Positions 17,441-26,650 are shown, counted from the first letter of the stretch. The stretch is DNA of 64,000 nucleotides from Bermanella sp047621325 (GCA_047621325.1 JBLHLT010000006.1:1-64000); one strand, 5' to 3'. Numbers and translations: made by a program. The notes: generated by a model from the letters alone, not told the origin.

Positions 17441-19288
17441 TTACTCGCCAATAAAACCGCCGGTTTGGTGTGCCCAAAGCTGGCTGTAAATACCGCCGCT
17501 ATTCACCAATTCTTGGTGAGTGCCCTGCTCCACAATACGGCCCTCGTCTAAAATTACTAAACGGTCCATTGCGGCAATGGTCGACAACCTGTGTGCAATG
17601 GCGATAACGGTTTTATCTTGCATTAAAATATTCAAGCTGTGTTGAATAGCGGCCTCGACCTCGCTGTCGAGTGCAGAGGTGGCTTCATCTAAAATCAAAA
17701 TAGGTGCATTTTTTAATAACACACGGGCAATAGCAATGCGCTGACGCTGACCACCACTTAATTTCACACCCCGCTCACCCACTTGTGCATCAAAGCCTGT
17801 ATTGCCAAACGGGTCAGTTAGCTGCTGAATAAAACCATAAGCCTCGGCTTTTTTAGCCGCGGCGATCACATCTTCATCACTCGCGGATGGGTGACCATAT
17901 AAAATATTGTCGCGCACGCTGCGGTGTAGCAATGAGGTATCTTGTGTCACCATACCAATTTTAGCGCGAAGAGTTTCCTGCTGAACATTTGAAATATTTT
18001 GCCCATCAACGCAAATTTCACCACCTTGCACATCATAAAAACGCAGCAACAAGTTCACTAAGGTTGATTTACCCGCACCACTGCGCCCAACCAAACCCAC
18101 TTTTTCACCGGGTTTAATATTCAGCTGTAACTGCTCGAACACTTTGCGCTGGTTTACGCCATTTTCATGTTTTTCGTCATAGAAAAACGCCACATTATTA
18201 AAATCAATCGCGCCCTTTTGAACATCAAGTGCTTCGGCTTTTTTCATATCTTGTACGTCTTGAGGTTTTGACAACGTCTGCATGCCATCCACCACGGTGC
18301 CAATATTTTCAAATAAACTGCTAACTTCCCACATAATCCATTGCGCCATGCCATTTAGGCGCAAAGCTAAACTGATACCCACAGCAATGGCACCCACGGT
18401 GATCATTTGCTGGCCCCATAAATACAAACCTAATGCAGCAATGCCAAACACCAAAAAATAGTTAATGGTATGCACACTCACGTTTAAGCCAACGGCCAAA
18501 CGCATTTGGCTGTAAACCGTTTGCAAAAAGCCATCCATACCTTCTTTGGCGTAATCGCTTTCACGCTTCGAGTGGCTGAACAGTTTCACCGTGCTGATAT
18601 TGGTATAACTATCGACAATACGGCCCGTCATGTCACTGCGGGCATTGGCTTGTGCAGTGGCCACATTTTTTAATTTAGGAATAAAAATCAGCTGTGCAAT
18701 GATGTAAAACACCAACCAAGCCAGCACAGGTAAAATTAAGCGCCAGTCGGCTTGTGCAATCACCGCCAGCATCGAAACAAAATACACCAGTATATACACC
18801 ATCACGTTCAGCATTTTCATCACGCTTTCACGCACCGCCAGTGAGGTTTGCATGACTTTGGTGGCAATACGCCCTGCAAATTCGTCTTGGTAGAAACTCA
18901 TACTTTGTTTTAAAAGATAACGGTGCGCCATCCAACGGATCGACATGGGAAAGTTCCCCATTAACGCTTGGTGAATCACCATAGAATGCAACGCCACTAA
19001 TACCGGCATACCCACTAGCAACATAAACGCTAGAAAATACAGTGTGGTGCTTTCTTCTTGCCACAAGGATTGTGGGTCTTTATCAATCAACCAATCTACC
19101 AACTGGCCCATAAAACCAAACAGATACACTTCGAACATGGCCAACACTGCCGTGAGTACCGCCATAGCAATTAAGGGCAGCGCCATACCTTGCGTATAGT
19201 GACGACAAAACGCCCATAAGGTACTGGGTGGCTGCTGCGGGTCTTGCGGTGGAAACGGGTTAATGAGCTTTTCGAAAAAAGAAAACAT
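17441..19288 (-). CDS. ABC exporter, fused permease and ATPase
   Basis: A 615-residue half-transporter of the MsbA/multidrug exporter type, expected to work as a homodimer in the inner membrane. About six membrane helices occupy residues 33-330. The ATPase domain has Walker A GRSGAGKST (401-409), Q-loop VTQDTSLLHRS, signature LSGGQRQR (510-517), Walker B ILILDEATSALD (530-541) and the H-loop IAHRLST. The N-terminus is cytoplasmic and Pro-rich. It is followed by a coupled Crp/Fnr-like gene. Substrate is unknown; lipid, peptide or drug export are all possible. Confidence 0.92.
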   Translation of the reverse strand: MFSFFEKLINPFPPQDPQQPPSTLWAFCRHYTQGMALPLIAMAVLTAVLAMFEVYLFGFMGQLVDWLIDKDPQSLWQEESTTLYFLAFMLLVGMPVLVALHSMVIHQALMGNFPMSIRWMAHRYLLKQSMSFYQDEFAGRIATKVMQTSLAVRESVMKMLNVMVYILVYFVSMLAVIAQADWRLILPVLAWLVFYIIAQLIFIPKLKNVATAQANARSDMTGRIVDSYTNISTVKLFSHSKRESDYAKEGMDGFLQTVYSQMRLAVGLNVSVHTINYFLVFGIAALGLYLWGQQMITVGAIAVGISLALRLNGMAQWIMWEVSSLFENIGTVVDGMQTLSKPQDVQDMKKAEALDVQKGAIDFNNVAFFYDEKHENGVNQRKVFEQLQLNIKPGEKVGLVGRSGAGKSTLVNLLLRFYDVQGGEICVDGQNISNVQQETLRAKIGMVTQDTSLLHRSVRDNILYGHPSASDEDVIAAAKKAEAYGFIQQLTDPFGNTGFDAQVGERGVKLSGGQRQRIAIARVLLKNAPILILDEATSALDSEVEAAIQHSLNILMQDKTVIAIAHRLSTIAAMDRLVILDEGRIVEQGTHQELVNSGGIYSQLWAHQTGGFIGE

Positions 19289-19398
19289 AATGGCAACTTA
19301 CAAATGTATAAAGGCCAGCATTGTACGCTAACTAAAAGGGAAAATCGTGCCCTGTTATGTGGCTTTCATGCAAGTCTGTGTTGCTATATTGGGCCAAT

Positions 19399-19425
19399 CG
19401 TCCAAGCCCATTGCGGGCTTGGACG
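19399..19425 (-). terminator. strong hairpin downstream of metE
   Basis: CGTCCAAGCCC and GGGCTTGGACG form a perfect 11-bp stem with a 5-base loop, 19 bases after the metE stop. It lacks a T-run on the minus strand, so it could be a REP-like hairpin or an RNA stabiliser instead of an intrinsic terminator. Confidence 0.5.
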
Positions 19426-19443
19426 CGTTCACTTTTTGCCTAC

Positions 19444-21771
19444 TTAAGCGTTAACTTCTGCATATTGTTTACGCAATTGCTTAGCGGCTTTCACCATAAG
19501 CGTGAGCGCTTCGCGGGTTTCGGGCCATGCGCGGGTTTTCAAACCGCAATCTGGGTTTACCCATAGCTGGTCGGCGGGAATCGCTTGTGCGGCTTTTTGC
19601 AGTAACTGCTCCATCCATTGCTGGGTCGGCACAATTGGGCTGTGAATGTCATACACCCCTGGGCCAATATCATTAGGGTAATTAAAGTCTTCAAATGCTT
19701 GCAGCAGCTCCATGTTTGAACGGCTGGTTTCGATGGTAATAACGTCTGCATCTAATTCCGCAATGGCCTGAATAATGTCGTTGAACTCGGCATAACACAT
19801 ATGAGTATGAATCTGCGTACTGTCTTGAACCTTCGCCACCGACAACCGGAACGCATCCACCGCCCAACGTAAATACGCCTGCCAATTTTGCTTGCGTAAT
19901 GGCAAACCTTCACGCAATGCGGGCTCATCCACTTGAATCATATTGATACCGGCTTTTTCTAAATCCAGTACCTCTTCTGACAGTGCCAGTGCTAACTGAA
20001 ACGCCTGTTCTTTAAGGGAAATGTCTTCACGGGTAAACGACCAACACAACATGGTGATAGGACCCGTTAACATGCCTTTCATGGGTTTACTGGTTAGGCT
20101 TTGTGCGTATTGGCTCCAGCGTACGGTCATGGGTTCTGGTCGATACACATCACCCGCGATAATCGGCGGCTTCACGCAGCGTGACCCATAACTTTGCACC
20201 CAGCCATAATCGGTAAAGACATACCCTTCTAACTGTTGGCCAAAGTATTCGACCATGTCGTTACGCTCAGCTTCACCGTGTACTAGCACATCTAAGCCAA
20301 TGTCTTCTTGCTCTTTAACCGCCAGCTGAATTTCATCTGACATAATCGTCTCGTAAACCTGCTGCGAAATACTGCCTTGCTTAAAGCCTAAGCGAGCTTG
20401 GCGAATCTCTTTGGTTTGCGGGAACGAGCCAATGGTCGTAGTGGAAAACAACGGCAAATTAAACTGTGTTTTCTGAACCGCTTTACGCGCTTTAAATTCG
20501 CTCACGCGCTGAAACGACTGCGGCGTTAACTCTGCAATTTGTTGTTTTAATTCAGCGCCTATTAAATCAAGTTTCGCATTCACCAAAGTGGTTTGAGCGG
20601 TATCCCTCTTGGTTTGATTCGTTTGCGAATGTGTATTCAGCTGGGCCGCCAATTGCGCTGACAGCTTAGAAACCTCGGTACATTTTTGCTTAGCAAACGC
20701 AAACTGGGCTTTTATTTGCGGCACAAGATTAGTCTCTTGGTCTAAATCTTCTGGCACGTGCAACAACGAGCAACTGCTTGCAAGCCACAATCGTTCACCC
20801 AGCGCCGCATAAAAATCATTAATAACCGGCAAAATAGATTCAACATCGGCCTTCCAAATATTACGACCATTAATTAACCCCAACGACAGCACTTTATAAG
20901 GCGGTAAACGGTCGAGTACTTTAGGTAAATCGGGTTTACCGTTAATGCCGTCAATGTGCAACCCAGCCACTGGCAGTTGGCAAGCCAAGGTGAGGTTGTC
21001 ATCTAATTCAGAAAAGTACGTGGCCACTAATAATTTAAGGGATGTACTTTTTAGTTGGTTGTACGCAATCTCGAACCCTTGTTTCCAGCTTTGTGGTAAA
21101 TCCAAGCCTAAAATGGGCTCGTCTAACTGCAACCATTCAATGCCTAACTCACTTAACGAATGCAACAACTCAGCGTACACATTTAACAATGACGGCAACA
21201 ACTCAAGCACATCAAAGTCTTGCTGGGTTTTACCTAACCAAAGATACGTTAGCGGCCCAATCAAAACCGCTTTCACATTTGGGCTTAGGGCTTGCGCTTG
21301 TTTGATTTCGTCTAACCAAACATCGGCGTTTAAGCTGAACGTTTGTTGTTGGCTGAATTCCGGTACTAGGTAGTGATAGTTAGTATCAAACCACTTAGTC
21401 ATTTCACAGGCGGCGCAATCGTCCCCTTGGGTACTGCGGCCACGGGCCATACGAAAATACGTGTCCCACTGCCAACCGGACTCATTTGCAGCAAAGCGCT
21501 CAGGCACCACGCCAAACAAGTATGAATGGTTTAACACATGGTCATACAGGGCAAAATCCCCTGCGGTGATGAAATCTAGGCCCGCATCAAGCTGCACTTG
21601 CCAATGCTGCTGGCGAATGCTCGCCGCTTCGTTCAACAATTGCTCTTGCGTGAGCTGGCCTTTCCAATAGTCTTCAAGCGCCCATTTTAACTGGCGTTGA
21701 GCCCCCATCCGCGGATAGCCCAACACATGAGACGTAAGATTAACCCCAGATTCTTTATTAATTAAATTCAC
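19444..21771 (-). CDS. metE: cobalamin-independent methionine synthase MetE
   Basis: MetE transfers a methyl group from 5-methyltetrahydropteroyltriglutamate to homocysteine without vitamin B12. The protein has the tandem barrel layout of the family: GYPRMGAQRQLK at the start of the N-terminal half, TIGSFPQTKEIRQAR at the start of the C-terminal half, and zinc ligands in HTHMCYAEFND and NPDCGLKTR, with the Glu ligand in VITIETSRS. GTG 21771 is chosen because AAGGAA lies six bases upstream; a GTG at 21813 has no such site. It gives 775 residues. It is transcribed divergently from metR. Confidence 0.96.
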   Translation of the reverse strand: MNLINKESGVNLTSHVLGYPRMGAQRQLKWALEDYWKGQLTQEQLLNEAASIRQQHWQVQLDAGLDFITAGDFALYDHVLNHSYLFGVVPERFAANESGWQWDTYFRMARGRSTQGDDCAACEMTKWFDTNYHYLVPEFSQQQTFSLNADVWLDEIKQAQALSPNVKAVLIGPLTYLWLGKTQQDFDVLELLPSLLNVYAELLHSLSELGIEWLQLDEPILGLDLPQSWKQGFEIAYNQLKSTSLKLLVATYFSELDDNLTLACQLPVAGLHIDGINGKPDLPKVLDRLPPYKVLSLGLINGRNIWKADVESILPVINDFYAALGERLWLASSCSLLHVPEDLDQETNLVPQIKAQFAFAKQKCTEVSKLSAQLAAQLNTHSQTNQTKRDTAQTTLVNAKLDLIGAELKQQIAELTPQSFQRVSEFKARKAVQKTQFNLPLFSTTTIGSFPQTKEIRQARLGFKQGSISQQVYETIMSDEIQLAVKEQEDIGLDVLVHGEAERNDMVEYFGQQLEGYVFTDYGWVQSYGSRCVKPPIIAGDVYRPEPMTVRWSQYAQSLTSKPMKGMLTGPITMLCWSFTREDISLKEQAFQLALALSEEVLDLEKAGINMIQVDEPALREGLPLRKQNWQAYLRWAVDAFRLSVAKVQDSTQIHTHMCYAEFNDIIQAIAELDADVITIETSRSNMELLQAFEDFNYPNDIGPGVYDIHSPIVPTQQWMEQLLQKAAQAIPADQLWVNPDCGLKTRAWPETREALTLMVKAAKQLRKQYAEVNA

Positions 21772-21825
21772 GTTATTTTTCCTTTGAGTGAAATTTACTA
21801 ATAAACAATGCACTCAAACTTTAAA

Positions 21826-21869
21826 TGAATCAAACTCATTATTTTCAAATAAATGTTGAATAATTTTAA
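21826..21869. promoter_or_regulatory. candidate MetR boxes between metE and metR
   Basis: The known MetR consensus is TGAA-N5-TTCA. TGAATCAAACTCA (21826-21838) and TGAATAATTTTAA (21857-21869) each differ from it at one fixed base and are 31 bases apart, about three helical turns. Location upstream of metE fits activation by MetR with homocysteine. Confidence 0.6.
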
Positions 21870-21916
21870 TAATGGGACTTTAATTAGCACCTCATACTTT
21901 TAGCTGAAGGTCTAAC

Positions 21917-22834
21917 GTGAATATTGAGCTTCGACACTTACGCACCCTAATGGCGCTTGATCAAACTGGTAGTTTGGTCGAGGCTGCGGCACAAATACAC
22001 CTCACCCAGTCGGCGCTGTCGCATCAACTTAAAGAGCTTGAAGGCCGTTTAGACCAACCGCTGTTTTACCGTAAAACCAAGCCTGTGCGCTTTACTCCTG
22101 CGGGCCAGCGTTTATTAGAATTAGCGCAATCGGTATTGCCACAAATCGAAGCCAGCGAACGAGACCTTTCACGCATCCGCCAAGGACGTAAAGGCCGCTT
22201 AAACATCACCATCGAATGCCACAGTTGTTACGACTGGTTGATGCCAACGCTGAATGAATTCCGTGGCCATTGGCCAGAAGTCGAACTCGACATGCTGGGC
22301 GGTTTTCACTTTGACTCCATCGCCAAACTCAAAAATGGCGAGCTTGATTTAGTGGTCACCTCTGACCCTAAAAACGACGAAAACGTGCAATACCTGCCCT
22401 TGTTTAAATACCAAGCCATGCTGGTATTAGCACCAGACCACGTCCTTACGCAAAAGCCGGTGATTGAGCCACACGATTTAAGCAAAGAAACACTGATTAC
22501 GTACCCTGTTGATTGCTCAAGCTTGGATATTTTCCAATGCTTTTTAACCCCAGCCGGCATCGAGCCTGGCAGCGTGCGCCAAGTCGAACTCACGATGATG
22601 ATGGTGCAATTGGTGGCCAGTGGGCGCGGCATTAGTTGCCTGCCAAACTGGGCTATACACGATTATGTGAAACAAGGTTTTGTAGTCGACAAGCCACTAG
22701 GCCGTCACGGCGTATGGCGCACATTGTACGCCGCGGTGCGCGCTGAACAGTCAGAAAATGCATTTATACAAGACTTTAAAAACATCGCACAGCGTGTATG
22801 TCATCAACATTTAGAGGGCATTAAACACGCGTAA
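21917..22834 (+). CDS. metR: LysR-family regulator MetR
   Basis: A 305-residue LysR-type regulator with its helix-turn-helix at residues 1-60 (LMALDQTGSLVEAAAQIHLTQSALSHQLKELE) and an effector domain starting ITIECHSCYDWLMPTL, which closely follows the MetR IAIECHSCIQWL pattern. MetR activates metE and responds to homocysteine. The divergent metE gene and the boxes between them support the call. GTG 21917 has GAAGG nine bases upstream. A bidirectional terminator follows. Confidence 0.93.
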   Translation: MNIELRHLRTLMALDQTGSLVEAAAQIHLTQSALSHQLKELEGRLDQPLFYRKTKPVRFTPAGQRLLELAQSVLPQIEASERDLSRIRQGRKGRLNITIECHSCYDWLMPTLNEFRGHWPEVELDMLGGFHFDSIAKLKNGELDLVVTSDPKNDENVQYLPLFKYQAMLVLAPDHVLTQKPVIEPHDLSKETLITYPVDCSSLDIFQCFLTPAGIEPGSVRQVELTMMMVQLVASGRGISCLPNWAIHDYVKQGFVVDKPLGRHGVWRTLYAAVRAEQSENAFIQDFKNIAQRVCHQHLEGIKHA

Positions 22835-22852
22835 CGCGGTTTAGTTACACAT

Positions 22853-22892
22853 AAAAAAGGCGCATTTAAATATTTAAATGCGCCTTTTTCTT
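22853..22892. terminator. bidirectional terminator after metR
   Basis: AAAAAGGCGCATTTAAAT pairs perfectly with its own complement, ending in CTTTTTCTTTT on the plus strand and TTTTTTATG on the minus strand. It separates convergent genes. Confidence 0.9.
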
Positions 22893-22919
22893 TTCAAATT
22901 CTGCCTAAAATAAACCCCT

Positions 22920-23477
22920 TCACCTCGTTGCCATCATAAAACCATTTGCAAGAAAAACACACGAGACAAACGTCAACACACCCTTAAAGAAAGGTGAATA
23001 CTGATACACTCGCCCATCAATTTGTGCATAAATCTCACCGGTTATACAAACAAATAACGTTAAAGGCGTAAAAAACAATAAAGCTAAGCCCACGAACCAT
23101 CTCTTTCTATATACGGGAACATCATCATAAGTTAAATCGGTTAATACAAAATTTTTAGCCATATTTTTAATGCGCTTAGCATCAGCAGCACTTAACTCTT
23201 CGGCTACCTGTACACTCTCAAGTGACTCTTTGCGGTCGACTAATCCTGATGAGATAGGCTGTATTTCAAATTCAACACCACAGGTGTACAGCAGCTTTCT
23301 ATATTTCCAAACGAGGTCTTCACTGACGCTTTCGGCAACAATTGTTTGTGCACGAGACATAAACGTTTCAGCTTGCTGTTTATTAAGCTTTACATCTTTT
23401 ATTAGGCTTTTAATAACATCGTTTTGAGTAAAACCATCGTGGATATTATTAAAAATAACAATTCTAAAATCTGACAC
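22920..23477 (-). CDS. membrane protein with a small N-terminal alpha/beta domain
   Basis: This 185-residue protein has two predicted membrane helices (about 127-148 and 162-181). The first 75 residues (FRIVIFNNIHDGFTQNDVIKSLIKD ... YRKLLYTCGVEFEIQP) have the spacing of a small sensor-like domain often found at the N-terminus of gammaproteobacterial membrane proteins (pattern F-x-G...V...LA.LFK...K..LD...A..Y...L..AGA). That resemblance is from memory and weak. No enzyme motif is visible. The gene is monocistronic and of unknown function. Confidence 0.65.
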   Translation of the reverse strand: MSDFRIVIFNNIHDGFTQNDVIKSLIKDVKLNKQQAETFMSRAQTIVAESVSEDLVWKYRKLLYTCGVEFEIQPISSGLVDRKESLESVQVAEELSAADAKRIKNMAKNFVLTDLTYDDVPVYRKRWFVGLALLFFTPLTLFVCITGEIYAQIDGRVYQYSPFFKGVLTFVSCVFLANGFMMATR

Positions 23478-23716
23478 TTTATGTATTCCTTGTATTCTGA
23501 ATTTAATTCTATCGAGAATGATAGTATCAGATCAATTTCATGTTTTTTTAAATTTTATATGTATTTGAGCTATAGATCATAATTTGTAACACACTACGTA
23601 ATACACAAAGCCCGCAGCATGTCGTGAACAACACTAAACGGTGGAAATAAGGCTAGGCTGAATTTATTGAAAAGATACTGCTAAAGCGTGGCCCGATAAT
23701 AAACCCCATTCTGTTT

Positions 23717-24271
23717 TTAAAATAAACCCGTATTGATCCGATACAAATACACAGGTGTTTTATACAAATCATTTAACTGAATGGTTTTTACAGGCTTAAA
23801 TGACGGCAACGCAAAATGATGGCTGATCACATATTCAACCTTGCCCGCTTGCCTATTTAACTTGTCTTTAATGTTTAGCATGCCTTTTGGGTACAAATAA
23901 CACACCATCACCGCGGCATCACTCAGGTCGGCGTGTAAAAAGTTCTGCCGACGCACCTGCACATTCCGTAAGCCCAGCACCTTCACCCACAAAACACTTA
24001 CCAGCCACGGCAACATAGATAATTCATAAGCAATAATCGTTCGTTGCGGGTAACGCTTAGCCAGCGCAACCACCATATTGCCCCAGCCGCTGCCTAATTC
24101 ATAAATAGGGCCAGCTGTTTCATCCGCTATCTCTTCACAAAACCGCAGCATGGCTTGACGCGCCTGACGCGAACTGGGCATGGGAGAAATACCCAAACGT
24201 ACCGTGCTCCACACAATTGAAAGCAATACAAAAATGGTAATGGCTAGCAATACGATTTCAAAAATAGACAA
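23717..24271 (-). CDS. membrane-anchored SAM-dependent methyltransferase-like protein
   Basis: A 184-residue protein with one N-terminal membrane helix (about 4-25, IVLLAITIFVLLSIVWSTV) followed by a class I methyltransferase-like fold. Motif I is YELGSGWGN (about 57-65), the acidic residue after strand 2 is in IIAYELS, and VMVCYLYP replaces the motif IV acidic/aromatic signature. The domain is short and lacks an obvious substrate cap, so activity is uncertain. The start is TTG with GGAGAG upstream; no ATG lies early enough to keep the membrane helix. It sits 31 bases after yjdM on the same strand. Confidence 0.7.
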   Translation of the reverse strand: MSIFEIVLLAITIFVLLSIVWSTVRLGISPMPSSRQARQAMLRFCEEIADETAGPIYELGSGWGNMVVALAKRYPQRTIIAYELSMLPWLVSVLWVKVLGLRNVQVRRQNFLHADLSDAAVMVCYLYPKGMLNIKDKLNRQAGKVEYVISHHFALPSFKPVKTIQLNDLYKTPVYLYRINTGLF

Positions 24272-24302
24272 GGGCTCTCCGTTATTTCATCACTAAAAGC
24301 AA

Positions 24303-24635
24303 TCAAGCTTTTTTCACAAACTTCGCCGTCACCATCATGTCGCCAGTACCATCGACTTTGCAATCTAATTGATGATCTTTGCCGTCTACAATACGTTTTA
24401 TCAACGCCTTTGTGCCGATTTTAAGCACTTGCGAGCTGCCTTTCACTTTAAGGTCTTTGATAAACGTCACCTTATCGCCCTCTTGCAACAAGGTGCCGTT
24501 GGCATCTTTCATTTCAATGGCATCGGCATCGGGCTCGTCTGGATTCCATTCATGGGCGCATTCTGGGCAGATCAAATGGCTTTGATCTTGATAAACAAAT
24601 TCAGATTGGCATTTAGGGCAAGCGGGTAATGACAT
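24303..24635 (-). CDS. yjdM: YjdM (PhnA-like) zinc-ribbon protein
   Basis: The 110-residue protein has an N-terminal zinc ribbon formed by CPKC and CPEC (residues about 6-9 and 23-26) and a C-terminal SH3-like domain with GDKVTFIKDLKVKGSSQVLKIGTK, the full YjdM/PhnA layout. The old name PhnA came from proximity to phosphonate genes in E. coli; no phosphonate gene is near here and the true role is unknown. The downstream methyltransferase-like gene is on the same strand and may be co-transcribed. Confidence 0.92.
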   Translation of the reverse strand: MSLPACPKCQSEFVYQDQSHLICPECAHEWNPDEPDADAIEMKDANGTLLQEGDKVTFIKDLKVKGSSQVLKIGTKALIKRIVDGKDHQLDCKVDGTGDMMVTAKFVKKA

Positions 24636-24747
24636 GTGTTTAGCTTTTTAAATGGTTATTGAGTCTATGGTAATAAATTGAGGTTAGATTGGCGAATTTG
24701 GTTTTTGGGTGGGAAGACACCTTAAAGTTAATTGGAAGGTGTCCACA

Positions 24748-25350
24748 TTATCGGGGGAAGTTCACGTCCTGCTGGCTTGACTTGTTAGATTTTGGGTTCA
24801 TACGTAGGACCTGTTCAAAAACTCGATTACCGAGATAATAAGCAGTTTCAAGGTCGATTTTATTAGCGTTACCATCTGGTGAGTGCGCGACAACTCCAAG
24901 CTGGCAACCCAAACGGTTAATGCCATGATCTTTATATCCTTGCGCTGAATCTAGGCCAACCCATAACATACCATGCTGATTTGACAGGGTTACAAGGTAT
25001 TGAAGAGTTCCTGTTTGATCACCATTCATCGCACTACCAGAAGTAAAGCCCGCAGCAAGTTTACCTGACCACTCTTGTTCGCACCAAAGCTCACTTGTGG
25101 CATCAGCAAAGGCTTTAAATTGCGCCGAAACACCGCCCATATATGTTGGAGTTCCAAATATAATTGCATCACATGAAGATAGTTCTTTGATGATTTCTAG
25201 GTTTGTAAATCGTCCTTCGACAATTTCACCGCCTTTGATTTGATGCTTAATAATCGCGGCTTGGCCAGAAGCACTAAGACCATTTATCAAAGATGTAGCT
25301 AATGTTCCTGTCACATCTGTTTTTGAGTAAAAGATAACTCCAATTTTCAT
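24748..25350 (-). CDS. flavodoxin-fold FMN oxidoreductase (WrbA-like)
   Basis: A 200-residue protein of the flavodoxin/NAD(P)H:quinone oxidoreductase group. It starts MKIGVIFYSKTDVTGTLA, the phosphate-binding loop of FMN proteins, followed by FGTPTYMGGVSAQFKAFADA and GFTSGSAMNGDQTGTLQYL, which form the isoalloxazine pocket in WrbA-like enzymes. It probably reduces quinones by two electrons. The C-terminal tail (KSNKSSQQDVNFPR) is not conserved. The gene is the last ordinary one before the accessory island. Confidence 0.85.
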   Translation of the reverse strand: MKIGVIFYSKTDVTGTLATSLINGLSASGQAAIIKHQIKGGEIVEGRFTNLEIIKELSSCDAIIFGTPTYMGGVSAQFKAFADATSELWCEQEWSGKLAAGFTSGSAMNGDQTGTLQYLVTLSNQHGMLWVGLDSAQGYKDHGINRLGCQLGVVAHSPDGNANKIDLETAYYLGNRVFEQVLRMNPKSNKSSQQDVNFPR

Positions 25351-25386
25351 ATATACCCGACTCCATGGGATTACTGTAACTTAGAA

Positions 25387-25572
25387 ATCTAACGCCTTTG
25401 TCATTTGCGTTTTGGTTGTAGTGAGCCTAGAACTAGGAACTAAACTAGACACCAGGAACTAAACTAGACACCCATGATAAGAAAATACTACTAGATCAAG
25501 CAAGCCTATTCTTCACTCGATACAAAAGTTAATTCTTTTTCCTGATTTTATTCACTATCTATTGCGTTAGGC
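25387..25572. other. possible attC-type core pair upstream of the transposase (weak)
   Basis: ATCTAAC at 25387-25393 fits the integron core RYYYAAC and GTTAGGC at 25566-25572 fits GTTRRRY, with inverted CTAACGC/GCGTTAG around them. The 186-base span is longer than a usual attC, and no integrase is present. Confidence 0.2.
25435..25472. repeat. two tandem 19-bp repeats upstream of the RAYT gene
   Basis: AGGAACTAAACTAGACACC is repeated exactly twice, head to tail. A related inverted end, GGGTGTCT, lies at 26783-26790 beyond the transposase gene, so these may mark the ends of the mobile unit. Confidence 0.7.
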
Positions 25573-25596
25573 TTATAACTTTTAAAGGAGAACATC

Positions 25597-26592
25597 ATGC
25601 CTAAACCAAGGAAGGAACAGGTCAGCCTTGAAGCCACGCCCTATTATCACTGCGTATCCCGTTGCGTACGCAAAGCATTTTTATGTGGCTTTGATCATCA
25701 AAGTGAAGTCAGTTATGAACATCGTCGTGCTTGGCTTGAAAACGAGCTTTTAAATCAAGCGCAAGTATTTGCAATTGATATTGCTGCTTACGCTATTATG
25801 TCTAATCACTATCACGTGGTTTTGCACATTAATCAAAATCAAGCTAAAAGCTGGAGTTTTGATGAAGTGATTCAACGTTGGCATCAGCTCTATAAAGGTA
25901 ACGTTCTCAGCAAGCGTTACTTAAATGATCCTAGTTTCTCAAAAGCAGAACTTGAGAAGCTGCAAGAGTTTGTTGAAATCTGGCGACTTCGTTTAATGGA
26001 TATTGGCTGGTTTATTGGGCGTTTAAATGAAAAGATCGCACGCCAAGCTAACTATGAAGATCAGTGTACGGGTCGATTCTGGGAAGGTCGTTTTAAATCG
26101 CAAGCGTTATTGGATGAAAAAGCCCTCGCCGCTTGCATGGCATATGTGGATTTAAACCCTGTACGAGCTAAAATGGCAAAAACACCTGAAAAATCGGATC
26201 ATACATCGGTTAAGGTACGCGCTGAAAAAGCAAAAACAACCTTTCAGCCTAACCACCCCAAGCAACAAGCATCTAAGTTAATGCCGTTTGTCGGCAATCC
26301 AAGAAACAACATACCTGAAGGCATACCTTTTCGTTTAACAGATTATTTAGCACTAATTGATTTAACAGGCCGAGCTATTCGTGAAGATAAACGTGGTCAT
26401 ATTGAAAGGCATCAACCCGAAATATTAATGCGCTTAGGTATTGAACCTAATAATTGGTTAACTATGACACAAGAGTTTGAAACAGCATTTAAAGATTTAG
26501 TCGGCAATCCAAATATTCTAGGCAAAGTAACTAAGCTACTTAGGCGAAAACGACGACCCGCCTTTAAAAATTGCGAAATGCTATTGGCTTAA
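25597..26592 (+). CDS. REP-associated tyrosine transposase-like protein (RAYT / Y1-Tnp)
   Basis: A 331-residue single-strand transposase-like protein. The Y1 domain begins TPYYHCVSRCVRKAFLCG and has the metal-binding H-x-H in SNHYHVVLHI (His71, His73). The candidate catalytic Tyr is in CMAYVDLNPVRAKM. The C-terminal third is an extension common in large RAYT-like proteins. The ribosome site AAAGGAG is good and the frame is intact. RAYTs are domesticated relatives of IS200/IS605 transposases that spread REP sequences. REP-like hairpins do occur in this window, though they are not proven substrates of this enzyme. Confidence 0.85.
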   Translation: MPKPRKEQVSLEATPYYHCVSRCVRKAFLCGFDHQSEVSYEHRRAWLENELLNQAQVFAIDIAAYAIMSNHYHVVLHINQNQAKSWSFDEVIQRWHQLYKGNVLSKRYLNDPSFSKAELEKLQEFVEIWRLRLMDIGWFIGRLNEKIARQANYEDQCTGRFWEGRFKSQALLDEKALAACMAYVDLNPVRAKMAKTPEKSDHTSVKVRAEKAKTTFQPNHPKQQASKLMPFVGNPRNNIPEGIPFRLTDYLALIDLTGRAIREDKRGHIERHQPEILMRLGIEPNNWLTMTQEFETAFKDLVGNPNILGKVTKLLRRKRRPAFKNCEMLLA

Positions 26593-26628
26593 ATTACAAC
26601 GTAAATTTTTTACTGAAACTGCTAACTC

Positions 26629-26650
26629 AACAGGCAATCCTCTGCCTGTT
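26629..26650 (+). terminator. hairpin after the RAYT gene
   Basis: AACAGGCA pairs with TGCCTGTT, followed by ATTTAA. It lies 37 bases after the stop; a weak terminator or an element-end hairpin. Confidence 0.5.
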
